Shown piece after piece: positions 35,955-45,042 of a DNA stretch of 64,000 nucleotides. This DNA comes from Eilatimonas milleporae (GTDB lineage: Bacteria; Pseudomonadota; Alphaproteobacteria; Sphingomonadales; Kordiimonadaceae). The number at the start of each line of letters is the position of its first letter. The stretch's first letter is position 1. The stretch covers positions 124,001 to 188,000 of the forward strand of contig NZ_REFR01000015.1 in the NCBI RefSeq assembly GCF_003688555.1. The letters are read 5' to 3'. A program made the position numbers and the translations under genes. A model generated the notes under the pieces. The model saw only the letters and a list, made by a program, of their open reading frames with translations. It was not told where the DNA came from and did not search any database.

Positions 35955-36746
35955 TCAGTAATCCTCTAACAAGCGACCAAAACCATAAATCCTGTCTTTG
36001 ATTCCGGCGTTGCGAAGCGCGCTCCAGTATGTTGCCGTATTGATGGCGATCACCGGTTTGCCGAGCCACTTTTCCGCTGCGGCGGCCAGACGCACCATGG
36101 ACAGGTTCGTGCCAACCTGCACAAGCGCATCCACAGTGTCACCATCAAGGTCCTTGAGGCGTTCGCGAAGATGTTCCTCGCGCACTTCGGAAATGGCTGT
36201 CCATGACGGACACTGGAGACTGATGTCCCGCACGACCTCAACGCCATGGTCAGCGAAGAAACGCGTAACCTGCGCATTTGCCACCGGATAGTATGGCGAG
36301 ATGAAGGACACGCGCCTGATGCCGCCATATGCATTGAAGGCTTCAATGAGGGAGAGCGAGCCGCACGTCATGGAACGGCCTGACAGTTCTTCCATGTCAT
36401 GCTTGAATTTTTCCGCCCCTTTCGCACCGCCCCAGAAGGTGACAGCGGACATGCCCATGGACAGCACATCCGGCTTGCAGCTCAGCGAGGCACTGACCGC
36501 GGCCCGAACATTGTCGGAAATGATTTCCACACCTTCCTGAAAGGTCTCGTTCGATATGGCCTGCTGGTTCTGAATGATAATGGGGCTGTAATGGTTGGTG
36601 ACACCGACCGGGCGCATGTCATCGAAGTCAGGCTGAACAACCGTATTGGTGGATGGCCCGACAACGCCGATTTTCAGTCGTGAAGATAAAACCGGCCGAT
36701 CGGCAAGCATGGGGTCCGAAGGCCAGCGCTCATTCGCATTTGTCAT
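35955..36746 (-). CDS. maleate isomerase/Asp-Glu racemase-like protein lacking catalytic cysteines
   Basis: A 263-residue protein of the Asp/Glu racemase and maleate cis-trans isomerase fold: KIGVVGPSTNTVVQPDFDDM, ISPYYPVANAQVTRFFADHGVEVV and LGKPVIAINTATYWSALRNAGI. Family enzymes use two cysteines, in segments usually reading as an ACTS-like and an SCTN-like motif. Here they are LSMGMSAVTFWGG and VQVGTNLSMVRL, with no Cys at either place. Racemase or isomerase chemistry of the usual kind is therefore unlikely. It may be a decarboxylase-type or non-hydrolytic variant, or a binding protein. It is in the middle of the monooxygenase/lyase operon. Confidence 0.75.
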   Translation of the reverse strand: MTNANERWPSDPMLADRPVLSSRLKIGVVGPSTNTVVQPDFDDMRPVGVTNHYSPIIIQNQQAISNETFQEGVEIISDNVRAAVSASLSCKPDVLSMGMSAVTFWGGAKGAEKFKHDMEELSGRSMTCGSLSLIEAFNAYGGIRRVSFISPYYPVANAQVTRFFADHGVEVVRDISLQCPSWTAISEVREEHLRERLKDLDGDTVDALVQVGTNLSMVRLAAAAEKWLGKPVIAINTATYWSALRNAGIKDRIYGFGRLLEDY

Positions 36747-36761
36747 CGTTCATCTTCCCTT

Positions 36762-37964
36762 TCAGGCAACTTGCTTCCGCTGGCTGGCGCGCACGGACTG
36801 GATCATGGATTGCCGCAAGAGATAGTCGCGGCGCGCTTCCGGGTCCTTGGTCAACCGCTCCATGTTGTCACGACGAAGCCGGTGCTGCTCCTGTGTTCCC
36901 TGCTGCATGTAAGCCATGTTCTGCTTGGTTTGTTCCTGAACAAACTCGGTGGTCTGTTGACGGCGTTCACGCTCAAACTGGTCCAGAAGCGGGTCGCTTT
37001 TCTCACCATCTTTTATGATGCGAACCAGTTTTTCGCACAGATTGAATGCGTCATGGATGCCGCTGTTCATTCCAAAACCACCCAGAGGATTGTTCAAATG
37101 CGCGGCGTCACCGATGATGGCGATGTTTCCGCCGCGGAATTTTTGAGCGACACGCTGGTGCATTTTGTAAATGGTCCGGTGGGCGGTCTCGACGCCCTTC
37201 TTGCCGATCAGGCCCTCAAAAACCTGATCGCGTTTTTCATCCGAGGTCAGGAAGCTGTCTTCGTCATCGCTGCCCGCCGGCACCAGAACGCGCCACAGGG
37301 AAGGAACGCGCAGCAAAACAAGCCACTCCTTGGGGTCGGAGACATAATTGACGAGCGACAGATCGGGTAAATAATTCTCCAGGGGTTCGTTTGTCGTCAG
37401 GCACAAAAATTTCTCGGGATAGGTAAAGCCATCAAACTCAACCCCCATGAGTTTGCGCACAACGCTGTTGGAGCCGTCCGCCCCGATCAGATAGTCACAC
37501 TTTATCTTCCGGATGTCATGAGGGGTTTCCAGACTGGCGACAATACCGTCAGGCGTTTCCTCATAGCCGAGCATCCGGTGGTTGAAAAAGACCTCGGCAT
37601 TGTCTTCAGCTGCCAGTTTTTCCGCCAGGAGACCGGCCAGGTGATATTGCTCGCACTGGACGCGATAGGGGAAGGGGGTTGCATCGGCAATTTCCGACAG
37701 ATCAAACTCGTAATAGTCGTGCGTTGCGCGTTCCCGCCATTGATAGATAGGGGCTTTCAGGCCACGGGCGATCAGTTCTTTGGTAATGCCGAGCGTGTCC
37801 AGCATCTCCAGCGTGGGCGGGTGAAATGTGGACGCTCTGAGATCCTGGGCACAGTCCGGCCCTTTCTCACAAGTGATGACATCAATGCCCTGCTTTGCCA
37901 GGTAAAAAGCGGCAACGCATCCAACGGGGCCAGCACCGATGACTAAAACCTGAGTTCTTTTCAT
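36762..37964 (-). CDS. FAD-dependent aromatic monooxygenase (PHBH family)
   Basis: A 400-residue group A flavin monooxygenase. The N-terminal FAD site is VLVIGAGPVGCVAAFYLA, the DG motif is YLIGADGSNSVVRKLMG, and the FAD/ribityl site is IAIIGDAAHLNNPLGGFGMNSG. Such enzymes hydroxylate aromatic rings using NAD(P)H and O2. The start at 37964 is set by AAAGG just upstream and the family N-terminus; a longer ATG at 38006 is less likely. It is the first gene of an operon with the maleate-isomerase-like and lyase genes, so an aromatic or heteroaromatic substrate is probable. Confidence 0.92.
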   Translation of the reverse strand: MKRTQVLVIGAGPVGCVAAFYLAKQGIDVITCEKGPDCAQDLRASTFHPPTLEMLDTLGITKELIARGLKAPIYQWRERATHDYYEFDLSEIADATPFPYRVQCEQYHLAGLLAEKLAAEDNAEVFFNHRMLGYEETPDGIVASLETPHDIRKIKCDYLIGADGSNSVVRKLMGVEFDGFTYPEKFLCLTTNEPLENYLPDLSLVNYVSDPKEWLVLLRVPSLWRVLVPAGSDDEDSFLTSDEKRDQVFEGLIGKKGVETAHRTIYKMHQRVAQKFRGGNIAIIGDAAHLNNPLGGFGMNSGIHDAFNLCEKLVRIIKDGEKSDPLLDQFERERRQQTTEFVQEQTKQNMAYMQQGTQEQHRLRRDNMERLTKDPEARRDYLLRQSMIQSVRASQRKQVA

Positions 37965-38097
37965 TACCTTTTCCCACTTTGACCAGCCATGGAACCGGCG
38001 GACCACTCCAGACTTCGGGGCCAGAGTAAGGATGTGCGCGGAAGGCGCATCCGGGCGCGGGCAGAAAGTTCGGCTATCGGATAAAGTGCGGCTGCGG

Positions 38098-39258
38098 CTA
38101 TTCCAGAGCGCCTAAAATCAGGTTGGGAATGATGGCATCGTCAAATCGCAGGCTGATGTCGCCAAACCGCGCAATGACCAAACCGGTTGATTTTGATATG
38201 TAAACGCGCTGGCCGCCAAACCCGTCAAAAAACACCATGTCGGATGTTTTGTATGGCGCGCTGTGGGGTATGACCAACGGGTTTTCCTCACTGAAGCGTC
38301 GTTGACCGTTTTCGGGTGCGCCCAGCCAAACCATACGGCCATAGTTTGGGTTGGTGGCCGAGGGGTGCTCCAGGGCGGTAAAAGACGTGCCGTCCGGCAA
38401 TCCGGACCTGAAGGCCTCGCCTATTTCAGCCCAGTCCCGCAGGGTTGCATGCAGGCCCGCGAAATAGCGCGGCGATCCGTTTTCGCTGTCGAGCCACAAT
38501 GACGCTTCGGCGTTGCCCACGGGGCACCAGATCCTTCTGTGCAGATACGCGCTGTAACTCTCACCGGAATAAGACCGCAGCGCATTCGCCAGCGCGATGC
38601 CCGCCAGCTGCGCGCTGCTGTTATTGTAGGAAAACGTCGCTTCCGGCTCGGCGTCGACCGGCAGCTTTAATGTGGCTGCATCGATATCCGAGCCGAAGGT
38701 CAGCGCCATTGCTTCCTTTCCCGCGCCCGACATGGAATAGAGTTTGAGGCCGCCCTCCATCGACATCAGGTTGGACAGGCTGATGTCTTTTTTGGGGTCA
38801 TCCGCCAAAGCCGGAACCAGGGCCCCCAGTCTGGCGGTGTATGAGGGTATGATCCCGTCATCAATGGCGGCATGAATTGCCATGCCGACGAGGGATTTAT
38901 GTAAGGAAAAACTTACAAACCGTGTGGTTTTGTCAGTGCCGCCTTCATAACTTTCATGAATGATTTTTCCATCCAGCATGATGAGAAGCGCGCGCCCGTT
39001 ATGCACGTTGGAGTAGTCGCGGGCCTGTGCGGCGGCGGCGAGCAATTTTTCGGCAATCGGCCGTGAGGGGTCGCGGTTTACGCGATTTTCCGGACACCCG
39101 TCGACAGTTTGCTGTGGCCGGTAAAGATGGCTGTCGGCGATCGATGCGGTTTGAAGCGCCCGGAGTTTTTCCTGCATATCCTGGGCAAAGCCGGGGGTGG
39201 AAACCCCGGCAACCAAAAGTAAAAGCGAAATACCAAAATAACGGGCCCGGGCTGTCAT
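38098..39258 (-). CDS. exported serine hydrolase 1 (beta-lactamase/NylB-like fold)
   Basis: A 386-residue protein with a signal peptide (YFGISLLLLVAGVSTPGFAQ). The class C beta-lactamase-like fold has the nucleophile in SFSLHKSLVGMA (Ser-x-x-Lys) and the Tyr in FSYNNSSAQLAGI (Tyr-x-Asn). DGFGGQRVYISKSTGLVIARFG forms the last strands. This subfamily includes 6-aminohexanoate-oligomer hydrolase and esterases. It is the last of two tandem hydrolase genes in a minus-strand run with the flavoprotein, alpha/beta hydrolase and symporter genes. It probably cleaves an ester or amide in the periplasm. Confidence 0.85.
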   Translation of the reverse strand: MTARARYFGISLLLLVAGVSTPGFAQDMQEKLRALQTASIADSHLYRPQQTVDGCPENRVNRDPSRPIAEKLLAAAAQARDYSNVHNGRALLIMLDGKIIHESYEGGTDKTTRFVSFSLHKSLVGMAIHAAIDDGIIPSYTARLGALVPALADDPKKDISLSNLMSMEGGLKLYSMSGAGKEAMALTFGSDIDAATLKLPVDAEPEATFSYNNSSAQLAGIALANALRSYSGESYSAYLHRRIWCPVGNAEASLWLDSENGSPRYFAGLHATLRDWAEIGEAFRSGLPDGTSFTALEHPSATNPNYGRMVWLGAPENGQRRFSEENPLVIPHSAPYKTSDMVFFDGFGGQRVYISKSTGLVIARFGDISLRFDDAIIPNLILGALE

Positions 39259-39275
39259 GCCACACCTCTTTCAGG

Positions 39276-40625
39276 TTACCTGGATTGGGGAGGGGGCTGG
39301 CGTTTGCTGGTGCCCCTGTTTTTCACAATGCCACGGATCACCGTGTTCGGCATGAAACTGTTGTCCCATTCGCGGCCTTTTGGCGGGCGTTTGCCGAGCC
39401 GAAGGATAATCAGCGTCTCGGAGGGGACGATGTAGCTGACCTGATTGCCATTGCCGTCAAACAGCACCAGATCGTCGGCTTCATAGGGTTCGCTGTGAAG
39501 AACCTTGTAAAAGTCCCGGTCCGGGTGCGCCACGCCTCGCCGTTCGATATAGGTGCCCGCCACCCAAAGGCCGAGGCCATAATATGGGTTTTCCGCTGTG
39601 CCCTGCTTCATTTCAGTAACGTATCCCGCGGGCAACAGGGTGTTCCCTTGCCATATACCGTCCTGTAAAATCAGGAGGGAGATCCTGAGGTAATCTTCGG
39701 TGGGCAAAAGGATACAACACCCGGAATGGGCTGTTCCGCCGTCCCGATTGAGCCAGATTTTGCCCCCTGCGGCCCCGATTTTCCGGAACACCTCCTCGGA
39801 AATAAAGGTTTCATAGCGGCGGCCGGTGGCTGCCTCGATCAATGGCGCGACCATCTCCGATGTGGCGTTGGAGTAGCCATACCGCGTTCCAGGCTCGTAA
39901 AGGGCGGGATAGTCCCTGATGATCACCTCGTCATGGCGCGGGTGCAGATAGGCGCGGTTCAAAACGTGGTTGGGATCGAATGCGGCCCCCTGCGGCAGCA
40001 GACCGGTGCGCATGTCAAGAAGGTGCCGGACCAGGATTTTGGATTTCTTCGGGTCGTTCCGCCACGCTGTAACGTATTTGGAGACGGGTTCATCCAGCGA
40101 CCCGATATAACCGAGCTTGATGGCGCGGCCGACCGCAAGGGCGGTGACGGGTTTGGCCATGGAGCGTGCGTTGATCAGCGTGTCTTTTGTCGTATCGCCA
40201 AAATAGATCTCATGCTCCAGTGCGCCGTCTCGATAGACGAGCAGTGCGTCTGAATTGTTCTTTGCCGCATAGTCGGTGATCGCCTGCAGTGCGTCTGCGG
40301 AGATGGTGTTTTCTGCGGTGTTTCGTCTCGGGATACCTTCTTGTGCTTTGCCGGGCACCGCCACCAGCGGGGAATAGCTGTCCAGGCCCGTCCCCGTGCT
40401 GAAAGCCTTCACCAGTGCCTGAAAGCGCGCGTTATGGACGGCTTCTTCCTCGGGGCTGAAAGCGGTGTATGGCGGAAGGTCGGGTTGCACGGGTGCTTCT
40501 TGAGCCGATGCTGCGCCGGCCGGAATTTGCGCTGCGGCCAGCAGCGGCAGTGACAGCACTGCGGACCTGAAGCACCGATCCGGTCCCGGCAGCTTTGGCC
40601 GGCCACTGGCCTTACATGTTTTCAT
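39276..40625 (-). CDS. exported serine hydrolase 2 (beta-lactamase/NylB-like fold)
   Basis: About 449 residues with a signal peptide (FRSAVLSLPLLAAAQIPAGAASA). The catalytic Ser-x-x-Lys is in NARSMAKPVTALAVG, and Tyr-x-Asn in GTRYGYSNATSEMVAPLIE. DGNGNQVSYIVPSETLIILRLG is the late strand pair. It resembles serine hydrolase 1 in fold and final strand but is diverged. I chose the ATG at 40625 (MKTCKASGRP) because it supplies the signal peptide and has GGTGA upstream. It overlaps the preceding flavoprotein gene by 14 bases. The open frame extends 53 codons further without support. Confidence 0.85.
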   Translation of the reverse strand: MKTCKASGRPKLPGPDRCFRSAVLSLPLLAAAQIPAGAASAQEAPVQPDLPPYTAFSPEEEAVHNARFQALVKAFSTGTGLDSYSPLVAVPGKAQEGIPRRNTAENTISADALQAITDYAAKNNSDALLVYRDGALEHEIYFGDTTKDTLINARSMAKPVTALAVGRAIKLGYIGSLDEPVSKYVTAWRNDPKKSKILVRHLLDMRTGLLPQGAAFDPNHVLNRAYLHPRHDEVIIRDYPALYEPGTRYGYSNATSEMVAPLIEAATGRRYETFISEEVFRKIGAAGGKIWLNRDGGTAHSGCCILLPTEDYLRISLLILQDGIWQGNTLLPAGYVTEMKQGTAENPYYGLGLWVAGTYIERRGVAHPDRDFYKVLHSEPYEADDLVLFDGNGNQVSYIVPSETLIILRLGKRPPKGREWDNSFMPNTVIRGIVKNRGTSKRQPPPQSR

Positions 40626-42045
40626 GGCTGTTTTCACCCGGACTGCATGCCTGGACGGCAAAGTGTCTTCCCGCATGGCGACCGGCCAGCTTGCCAAAAG
40701 ACGTGGCGGTGAGAAGGCCGTTTCCGGCCATATAACCGCTTGCCCCGGAACCGGAAATGCCGCGTGCGGCCCCCCCGCCCGCATAAAGGTTCGGTTTCAC
40801 GGTTCCATCCAGGGATATTGCCCTTGCGTGCCGGTCAACCACGATCCCGCCCTGGGTGTGGAACAGGGCCCCGGTGACTTTTGCACCGTAATAAGGCGCC
40901 ACCAGCGGCAGTGTCCCGAAAAACCTTCTGCCAAAGCTGTCCGCGTCATCGCTGCCGCGCAGCCGATCCACATGCATGTTTGTCTTGCCCAATGCATAGG
41001 GGTCGATGTTCAGTATGTTGGCGAGTGCGCCAAGACTGTCTGCCTGTGCAACGGCACCCGATGAAACGGCCTGACGGAAATCGTCAAACTTCATCATCAG
41101 GTCATAGCGCTTCCGGTCAAAAATCATCCAGGCCACATGCCCGGGCTGGTCCAGAACCTTCACGGCCTGCTCGCTATAGCCCGCGGCTTCGTTTGAGAAG
41201 CGCTGGCCCAGCCGGTTTACCTGATAGCCCCCTTCCATGATGAGGGGCCACAGAATTGGCACCCCCTGACCGTAGGCCAGACCGCCGTGGCCCTGGTATG
41301 CCCGCATGTCCGCCAGTTTTACACCGAGTTTTTCGGCCCATTTGACGGCATGGCCCCTGTTGCCGGGATGCCCGTGAAATGTCGCATGTTTGAGTTCGGG
41401 GATAAGGTCCGCGACCATCTGCCGGTTGCCGGCAAAACCGCAACAGGCAAGGACAAGCGCGTGGCAGCCCAGCTGTTCGGTACTGCCGTCGGGCCGCTCG
41501 ATGCCGACTCCGGTGATGCGCTGTCCGTCATGAAAAAGGGTCTCCACGCGGGCATCGGTTAGAAAATCGACGCCTGCTTTTTGGGCCGCCAACTCCAACG
41601 CCCCCATCAGTTCTTCCCCGGATCGGTTGGGCATGCCATACATCCGCATGGCGGAATGACCCGGATACAGAAAGTCGGTCAACAGGGACAGGGCAACATC
41701 GTGCCTGTCCCTCAACCATGCCACCGTGTCCGCCGATTCCCGGGCCAGATGCGCGGCGATTTCGGGATCGGTTTCCCCGTTGGTTTTGCGCAGGATATCC
41801 GAGGCAAACAGCTCAGGGCTGTCTTCAATGCCGGCGTCCGTCTGTTCTTTGGTGCCCGCGGCAGGAATGAGCCCCGTCGACATGGACGTGGTTCCGAGAA
41901 GCCGGTTGTCCTGTTCGATGACAAGGACGTCCGTACCCTGATCGCGCGCGGCCAGCGCGGCGGACAGGCCGCATCCGCCGCCGCCGACCACAACGACCGG
42001 GAATGCATAGTCAAAACTGCTGGCGGGTTGTTCCTCTACACGCAT
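40612..42045 (-). CDS. FAD-dependent dehydrogenase, fumarate reductase/3-ketosteroid dehydrogenase-like
   Basis: About 477 residues. The FAD-binding start is FPVVVVGGGGCGLSAALAA, followed by VLVIEQDNRLLGTTSMSTGLI. The C-terminal FAD motif is LYAGGGAARGISGSGASGYMAGNGLL, with TQGGIVVDRHARAISLDG before it. It belongs to the group of flavoproteins that includes soluble fumarate reductase and 3-ketosteroid delta-1-dehydrogenase; the HTQGGIVVD segment is shared by both. The start at 42045 (MRVEEQPASS) is chosen from GAGAGA upstream; 42057 is the alternative. It overlaps both neighbours and is part of the symporter-led operon. Confidence 0.87.
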   Translation of the reverse strand: MRVEEQPASSFDYAFPVVVVGGGGCGLSAALAARDQGTDVLVIEQDNRLLGTTSMSTGLIPAAGTKEQTDAGIEDSPELFASDILRKTNGETDPEIAAHLARESADTVAWLRDRHDVALSLLTDFLYPGHSAMRMYGMPNRSGEELMGALELAAQKAGVDFLTDARVETLFHDGQRITGVGIERPDGSTEQLGCHALVLACCGFAGNRQMVADLIPELKHATFHGHPGNRGHAVKWAEKLGVKLADMRAYQGHGGLAYGQGVPILWPLIMEGGYQVNRLGQRFSNEAAGYSEQAVKVLDQPGHVAWMIFDRKRYDLMMKFDDFRQAVSSGAVAQADSLGALANILNIDPYALGKTNMHVDRLRGSDDADSFGRRFFGTLPLVAPYYGAKVTGALFHTQGGIVVDRHARAISLDGTVKPNLYAGGGAARGISGSGASGYMAGNGLLTATSFGKLAGRHAGRHFAVQACSPGENSHENM

Positions 42046-42053
42046 GAAATCTC

Positions 42054-42977
42054 TCATTCGGGAACCGGTACAAGCGCTGTAAAGCGTGTGTGCCCGGACG
42101 GTTCGAACGTTTCCGGGGTGCCCGCGGCGCCCCATTTCATGAAGGCGGTGCTGATCGCGACAAAATCGGAAAGAGCGTTCAGCATGGCTGGCGCCGGGTC
42201 CGGTCCGGTACGGCCGATCGCCCCGCCGAAATAATGATCAACGCCGGAAAAGATGGCGGCATGGCTTTTGCCGGCCGGGCGTTCCGCGTGGCTGTCAAGC
42301 CGCAGCCGCCAATTGTCGACAAAAGGGGGCAGAATGTCAGCCGTGCCGGTCTGTATCAGCATGGGTGCCGTCATGGATGACCAGGACCCTTTTGGCGAAA
42401 AGCCCGGATAACCGGGGGGCGGGGACATGGCGATAACGCCGGCAACGGCGCGTGTTGTTTTTATGGTCTGTTTCGCGTCGCCCACGACAATGGTGGCGCC
42501 TCCGGCAAGCTGAGCAATGTAAGCGCCATAGCTGTGACCCGCGGCATAAACGGGGAGGGTGGCTGCGTTGCCCCGTTCCCGTGTTTCAGGATCGGGGCTT
42601 TCCGCATCAGGGCCGAAGGCATAGTCAAGGGACTGGCCGTAATCCTCCAGTCTGGAGCGCAAAATCAGGGGCCGGTCTTTGGACGGGCCACCCGGATACT
42701 CTTCTGAATCCAGGTGAAGCGGTGCGATAATCCTGAACCCGGCATCGAGCCAATGGTCGAACAGGCGCTTGTATCTCAGCGGTGCGGCATTCGCGCCGTG
42801 AGAGAAGACAATGGACGCCTTTGGCCTTGTCGGGGCACCGGCTGGCGATCCAATCGTCAACAGGACCGTTCTGCCGCTTTCCAGGGACAGAGAAACGGTC
42901 CGGTATCGGCTGTCGGACGCTGTGGCGCGCGGCGCAAAAGCAAACACAGCAACGAGAAGCACACATGTGAGCCTCAT
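42054..42977 (-). CDS. exported alpha/beta hydrolase (dienelactone-hydrolase-like)
   Basis: About 307 residues with a signal peptide (LTCVLLVAVFAFAPRATAS). The fold is indicated by PKASIVFSHGANAAP (oxyanion region), the nucleophile elbow AAGHSYGAYIAQLAGG, MLIQTGTADILPPF with the acid residue, and the His in FSGVDHYFGGAI. It may be a carboxylesterase or lactonase. The ATG at 42977 is preferred because it gives a proper signal peptide; 43010 is possible. It overlaps or abuts the symporter and flavoprotein genes. Confidence 0.83.
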   Translation of the reverse strand: MRLTCVLLVAVFAFAPRATASDSRYRTVSLSLESGRTVLLTIGSPAGAPTRPKASIVFSHGANAAPLRYKRLFDHWLDAGFRIIAPLHLDSEEYPGGPSKDRPLILRSRLEDYGQSLDYAFGPDAESPDPETRERGNAATLPVYAAGHSYGAYIAQLAGGATIVVGDAKQTIKTTRAVAGVIAMSPPPGYPGFSPKGSWSSMTAPMLIQTGTADILPPFVDNWRLRLDSHAERPAGKSHAAIFSGVDHYFGGAIGRTGPDPAPAMLNALSDFVAISTAFMKWGAAGTPETFEPSGHTRFTALVPVPE

Positions 42978-43013
42978 GAGACCGGCGTCCGGTTGCCTCA
43001 CCGCAGGCATGTA

Positions 43014-44402
43014 TTATTCAGCCGGACTGGCCAGCGGTTTCGCCGGCCCGGCATCACCCTGAGCGACGGCCTCGATCGCCCCTTCGTCAAGGGTGTAGGT
43101 CCTTATGATCAACACACTGAGGAAGGATGTCAGCGCGGGAATGGCCGCCATGCCAAGCAACAACGCGGAGACAACCTCGGGCGATTGGCCGGCATTGGGC
43201 GCAAGGCTTTTGTCAAAGCCCGCGAAAGAGAGCAACAGCCCGACAATCAGGGGTCCGAAGGCACCGGCAAACTTTTCGACAAAGCTGTACATTGCCGTGA
43301 AAATACCCTCCTGCCGGACACCGTTTTTGCGCGCGTCATACTCAATCGTGTCCGTCAGCATGGACATGGCAAGCATGATGTTGCCGGCGAACGGGATACC
43401 GGTGATAAAGCCGCGCAGTCCGATCAGCCAAACACTCTCGCCAGGTCCGGAGAAATACCAGCTTAAACAATTCAGAGAATAGATGACGCCGCACACGATG
43501 TACGCATTGGGCTTGCCGATCCTTTTGGAGAGGCGGACGAGCAGCGGGGCGAATATGATGGACGATACCGTCATCGAAATGCCGTAGACGACAATGTAGG
43601 TCTCAGGCACCTGCAGGGCATTCAGAAAGAAAAAGAACAGCGCTGCCTGCGTCGCGAAAATACCGATCAGCTGGATCAGCTTGGCGGCCAGGATTTTCAG
43701 GAAGTGCTGGTTTTTGCGCATGTGCGCAACCTGTTGCAAAAACTTCGGCGTCACTTCGGTGCGGACGATGCTGCGGGCTTTTTTGGTGAGATAGAAGCAT
43801 GCCAGCATGCTTACAAATATCATCACCGCCTTGAGCGACGCGATAAGCGAGTATGTTTCCCGCGTCTGCCCGTACATTTGCAGCAAAATCGGGCCGAGCG
43901 CGCCGCCGACAGTGGACCCAAGCGAAATGAAAACGACCCGGTATCCATGAATGGAGGACCGTTCATGATAGCCGTCCGTCATCTCGGCCGGCATGGTGAT
44001 GTAGGGCACATTGAAAATCGTGTAGCCCAGCGTGTAAATCAGGAGCCCGAAGGAGACATAGGCCAGCACGGCATTGCCGCTGTTCCAGTCGGGCACATTG
44101 AACAGCACCAGCATTGAAATGGTTGATACAAAGCATCCGAGCAACAGGTACGGTCTTCTGCGCCCCATGCCGGACACCGTCCGGTCCGAAATGCGCCCCA
44201 TAAGAGGGTCGGTGATAACATCGAGAATTTTAAAAGAAAAAATCAGGGTGCCCGCGACCGCCGGGTCCATTTTCACAATGGAGACAAGATAAAACAGGAT
44301 GACGCCCGCGACACCGTTCATCAGAACCGAGACACCGAGCGCGCCGACACCCCAGCCCGCCTTTAATGAGACCGGTAACTTTTCAACTTTCTCTTGGCTC
44401 AC
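43014..44402 (-). CDS. MFS transporter, glycoside-pentoside-hexuronide (GPH)/cation symporter type
   Basis: A 462-residue permease. The family pattern is clear: VSLKAGWGVGALGVSVLMNG at the N-terminus, KILDVITDPLMGRISDRT (conserved Asp pair), GRRRPYLLLG, YTIFNVPYITMPAEMT, and later LTDTIEYDARKNGVRQEGIFTAMYSFVEKFA. The GTG at 44402 is preceded by GAGGGGG, and the protein then begins with SQEKVEKLPVSLKAGWG. The upstream ATG at 44555 has no such support. Family members import sugars, glycosides or related compounds with a cation. It is the first gene of an operon with three hydrolases and a flavoprotein, suggesting uptake of a glycoside or ester substrate. Confidence 0.9.
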   Translation of the reverse strand: MSQEKVEKLPVSLKAGWGVGALGVSVLMNGVAGVILFYLVSIVKMDPAVAGTLIFSFKILDVITDPLMGRISDRTVSGMGRRRPYLLLGCFVSTISMLVLFNVPDWNSGNAVLAYVSFGLLIYTLGYTIFNVPYITMPAEMTDGYHERSSIHGYRVVFISLGSTVGGALGPILLQMYGQTRETYSLIASLKAVMIFVSMLACFYLTKKARSIVRTEVTPKFLQQVAHMRKNQHFLKILAAKLIQLIGIFATQAALFFFFLNALQVPETYIVVYGISMTVSSIIFAPLLVRLSKRIGKPNAYIVCGVIYSLNCLSWYFSGPGESVWLIGLRGFITGIPFAGNIMLAMSMLTDTIEYDARKNGVRQEGIFTAMYSFVEKFAGAFGPLIVGLLLSFAGFDKSLAPNAGQSPEVVSALLLGMAAIPALTSFLSVLIIRTYTLDEGAIEAVAQGDAGPAKPLASPAE

Positions 44403-44763
44403 ACGTGCCCCCTCGATGCACTGGACGCTGGGTGATTGTCCCACCATCCTATTATTACGGTACGGTTCTTGATGTCGCGTTGAGAAATCCTGCGTTTTTC
44501 GACAGGTGAACAGGCGCTCGACCGGCGCATGCGGTGTATGGCTGACGGTGCACACCGGACCAGGGAAATCCGGGCCAGGGCAAAGTTGCCCGTGCTGCCG
44601 TCAAATATCTGAAGCAAACCAAAGCGTGTCGGCACTGTGACGGGTTTGACAAGGGTGCTTTGCCTTCATCCCGGAATTCTCCGGCATCGGATACCGGACC
44701 CTGCGCGTGACATTGCGATTGGCAAGCGGCTGGGTGGTGCTGCGGAACTGGTCCTGCCCCTGA
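44403..44763. other. intergenic region left of the element boundary, no gene
   Basis: About 360 bases upstream of the symporter gene. It should hold the symporter promoter. Nothing else is recognisable. The first codons of the recombinase remnant begin after a stop at 44761. Confidence 0.45.
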
Positions 44764-45042
44764 ACCCTGCCCCTGAAACGGCTGAGCAATGAACAGATTG
44801 AGCGTATGGCGGAAGCTATCCGTGACACTCTGAAATCAGGCCCTACCGCTTTCCGCAAAGCCTATCTGAAACTGCTGATCGACAGGATTGAGGTCAGCCC
44901 AAGCGAGATCAGCATCACCGGTTCGAAAGCCGCCCTTGCAGCCGCCATGCAGGCCAAGGACTGCACGCCGAATGACGTTCGCTTTTCTGACCGGGAATGG
45001 CGCACCCGAGAGGATTCGAACCTCTGGCCTCTGCCTTCGGAG
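44764..45042 (+). pseudogene. remnant of a large serine recombinase, C-terminal end only
   Basis: An open stretch encoding the C-terminus of a serine site-specific recombinase: RLSNEQIERMAEAIRDTLKS, FRKAYLKLLIDRIEVSPSEI, ITGSKAALAAAM and finally FSDREWRTREDSN. No catalytic or zinc-ribbon part is present upstream. A stop at 44761 ends the frame, so only about 90 codons survive. The last codons are read from the tRNA-Arg fragment (44998-45042) in antisense, a known feature of elements that inserted at the end of a tRNA gene. This records an older integration at the same site. Confidence 0.8.
44998..45042 (-). other. tRNA-Arg(CCG) 3' fragment, left attachment site
   Basis: On the minus strand these 45 bases read as the 3' part of a tRNA. 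The anticodon loop is CTCCGAA (anticodon CCG), with stem half GGCAG, a T-arm AGAGG TTCGAAT CCTCT, acceptor end CGGGTGC and CCA. The sequence beyond 45043 does not continue into the 5' half, so it is a fragment, not a functional gene. It lies 190 bases before the integrase gene and is the expected duplication of a tRNA 3' end made by integration. The intact tRNA would be at the far end of the element, outside this window. Confidence 0.85.

Noticed and set aside
44998-45042. Functional tRNA-Arg gene
   Set aside because: Only the 3' half is present; the 5' acceptor, D-arm and half the anticodon stem are missing on the right, so it is an attachment-site fragment.
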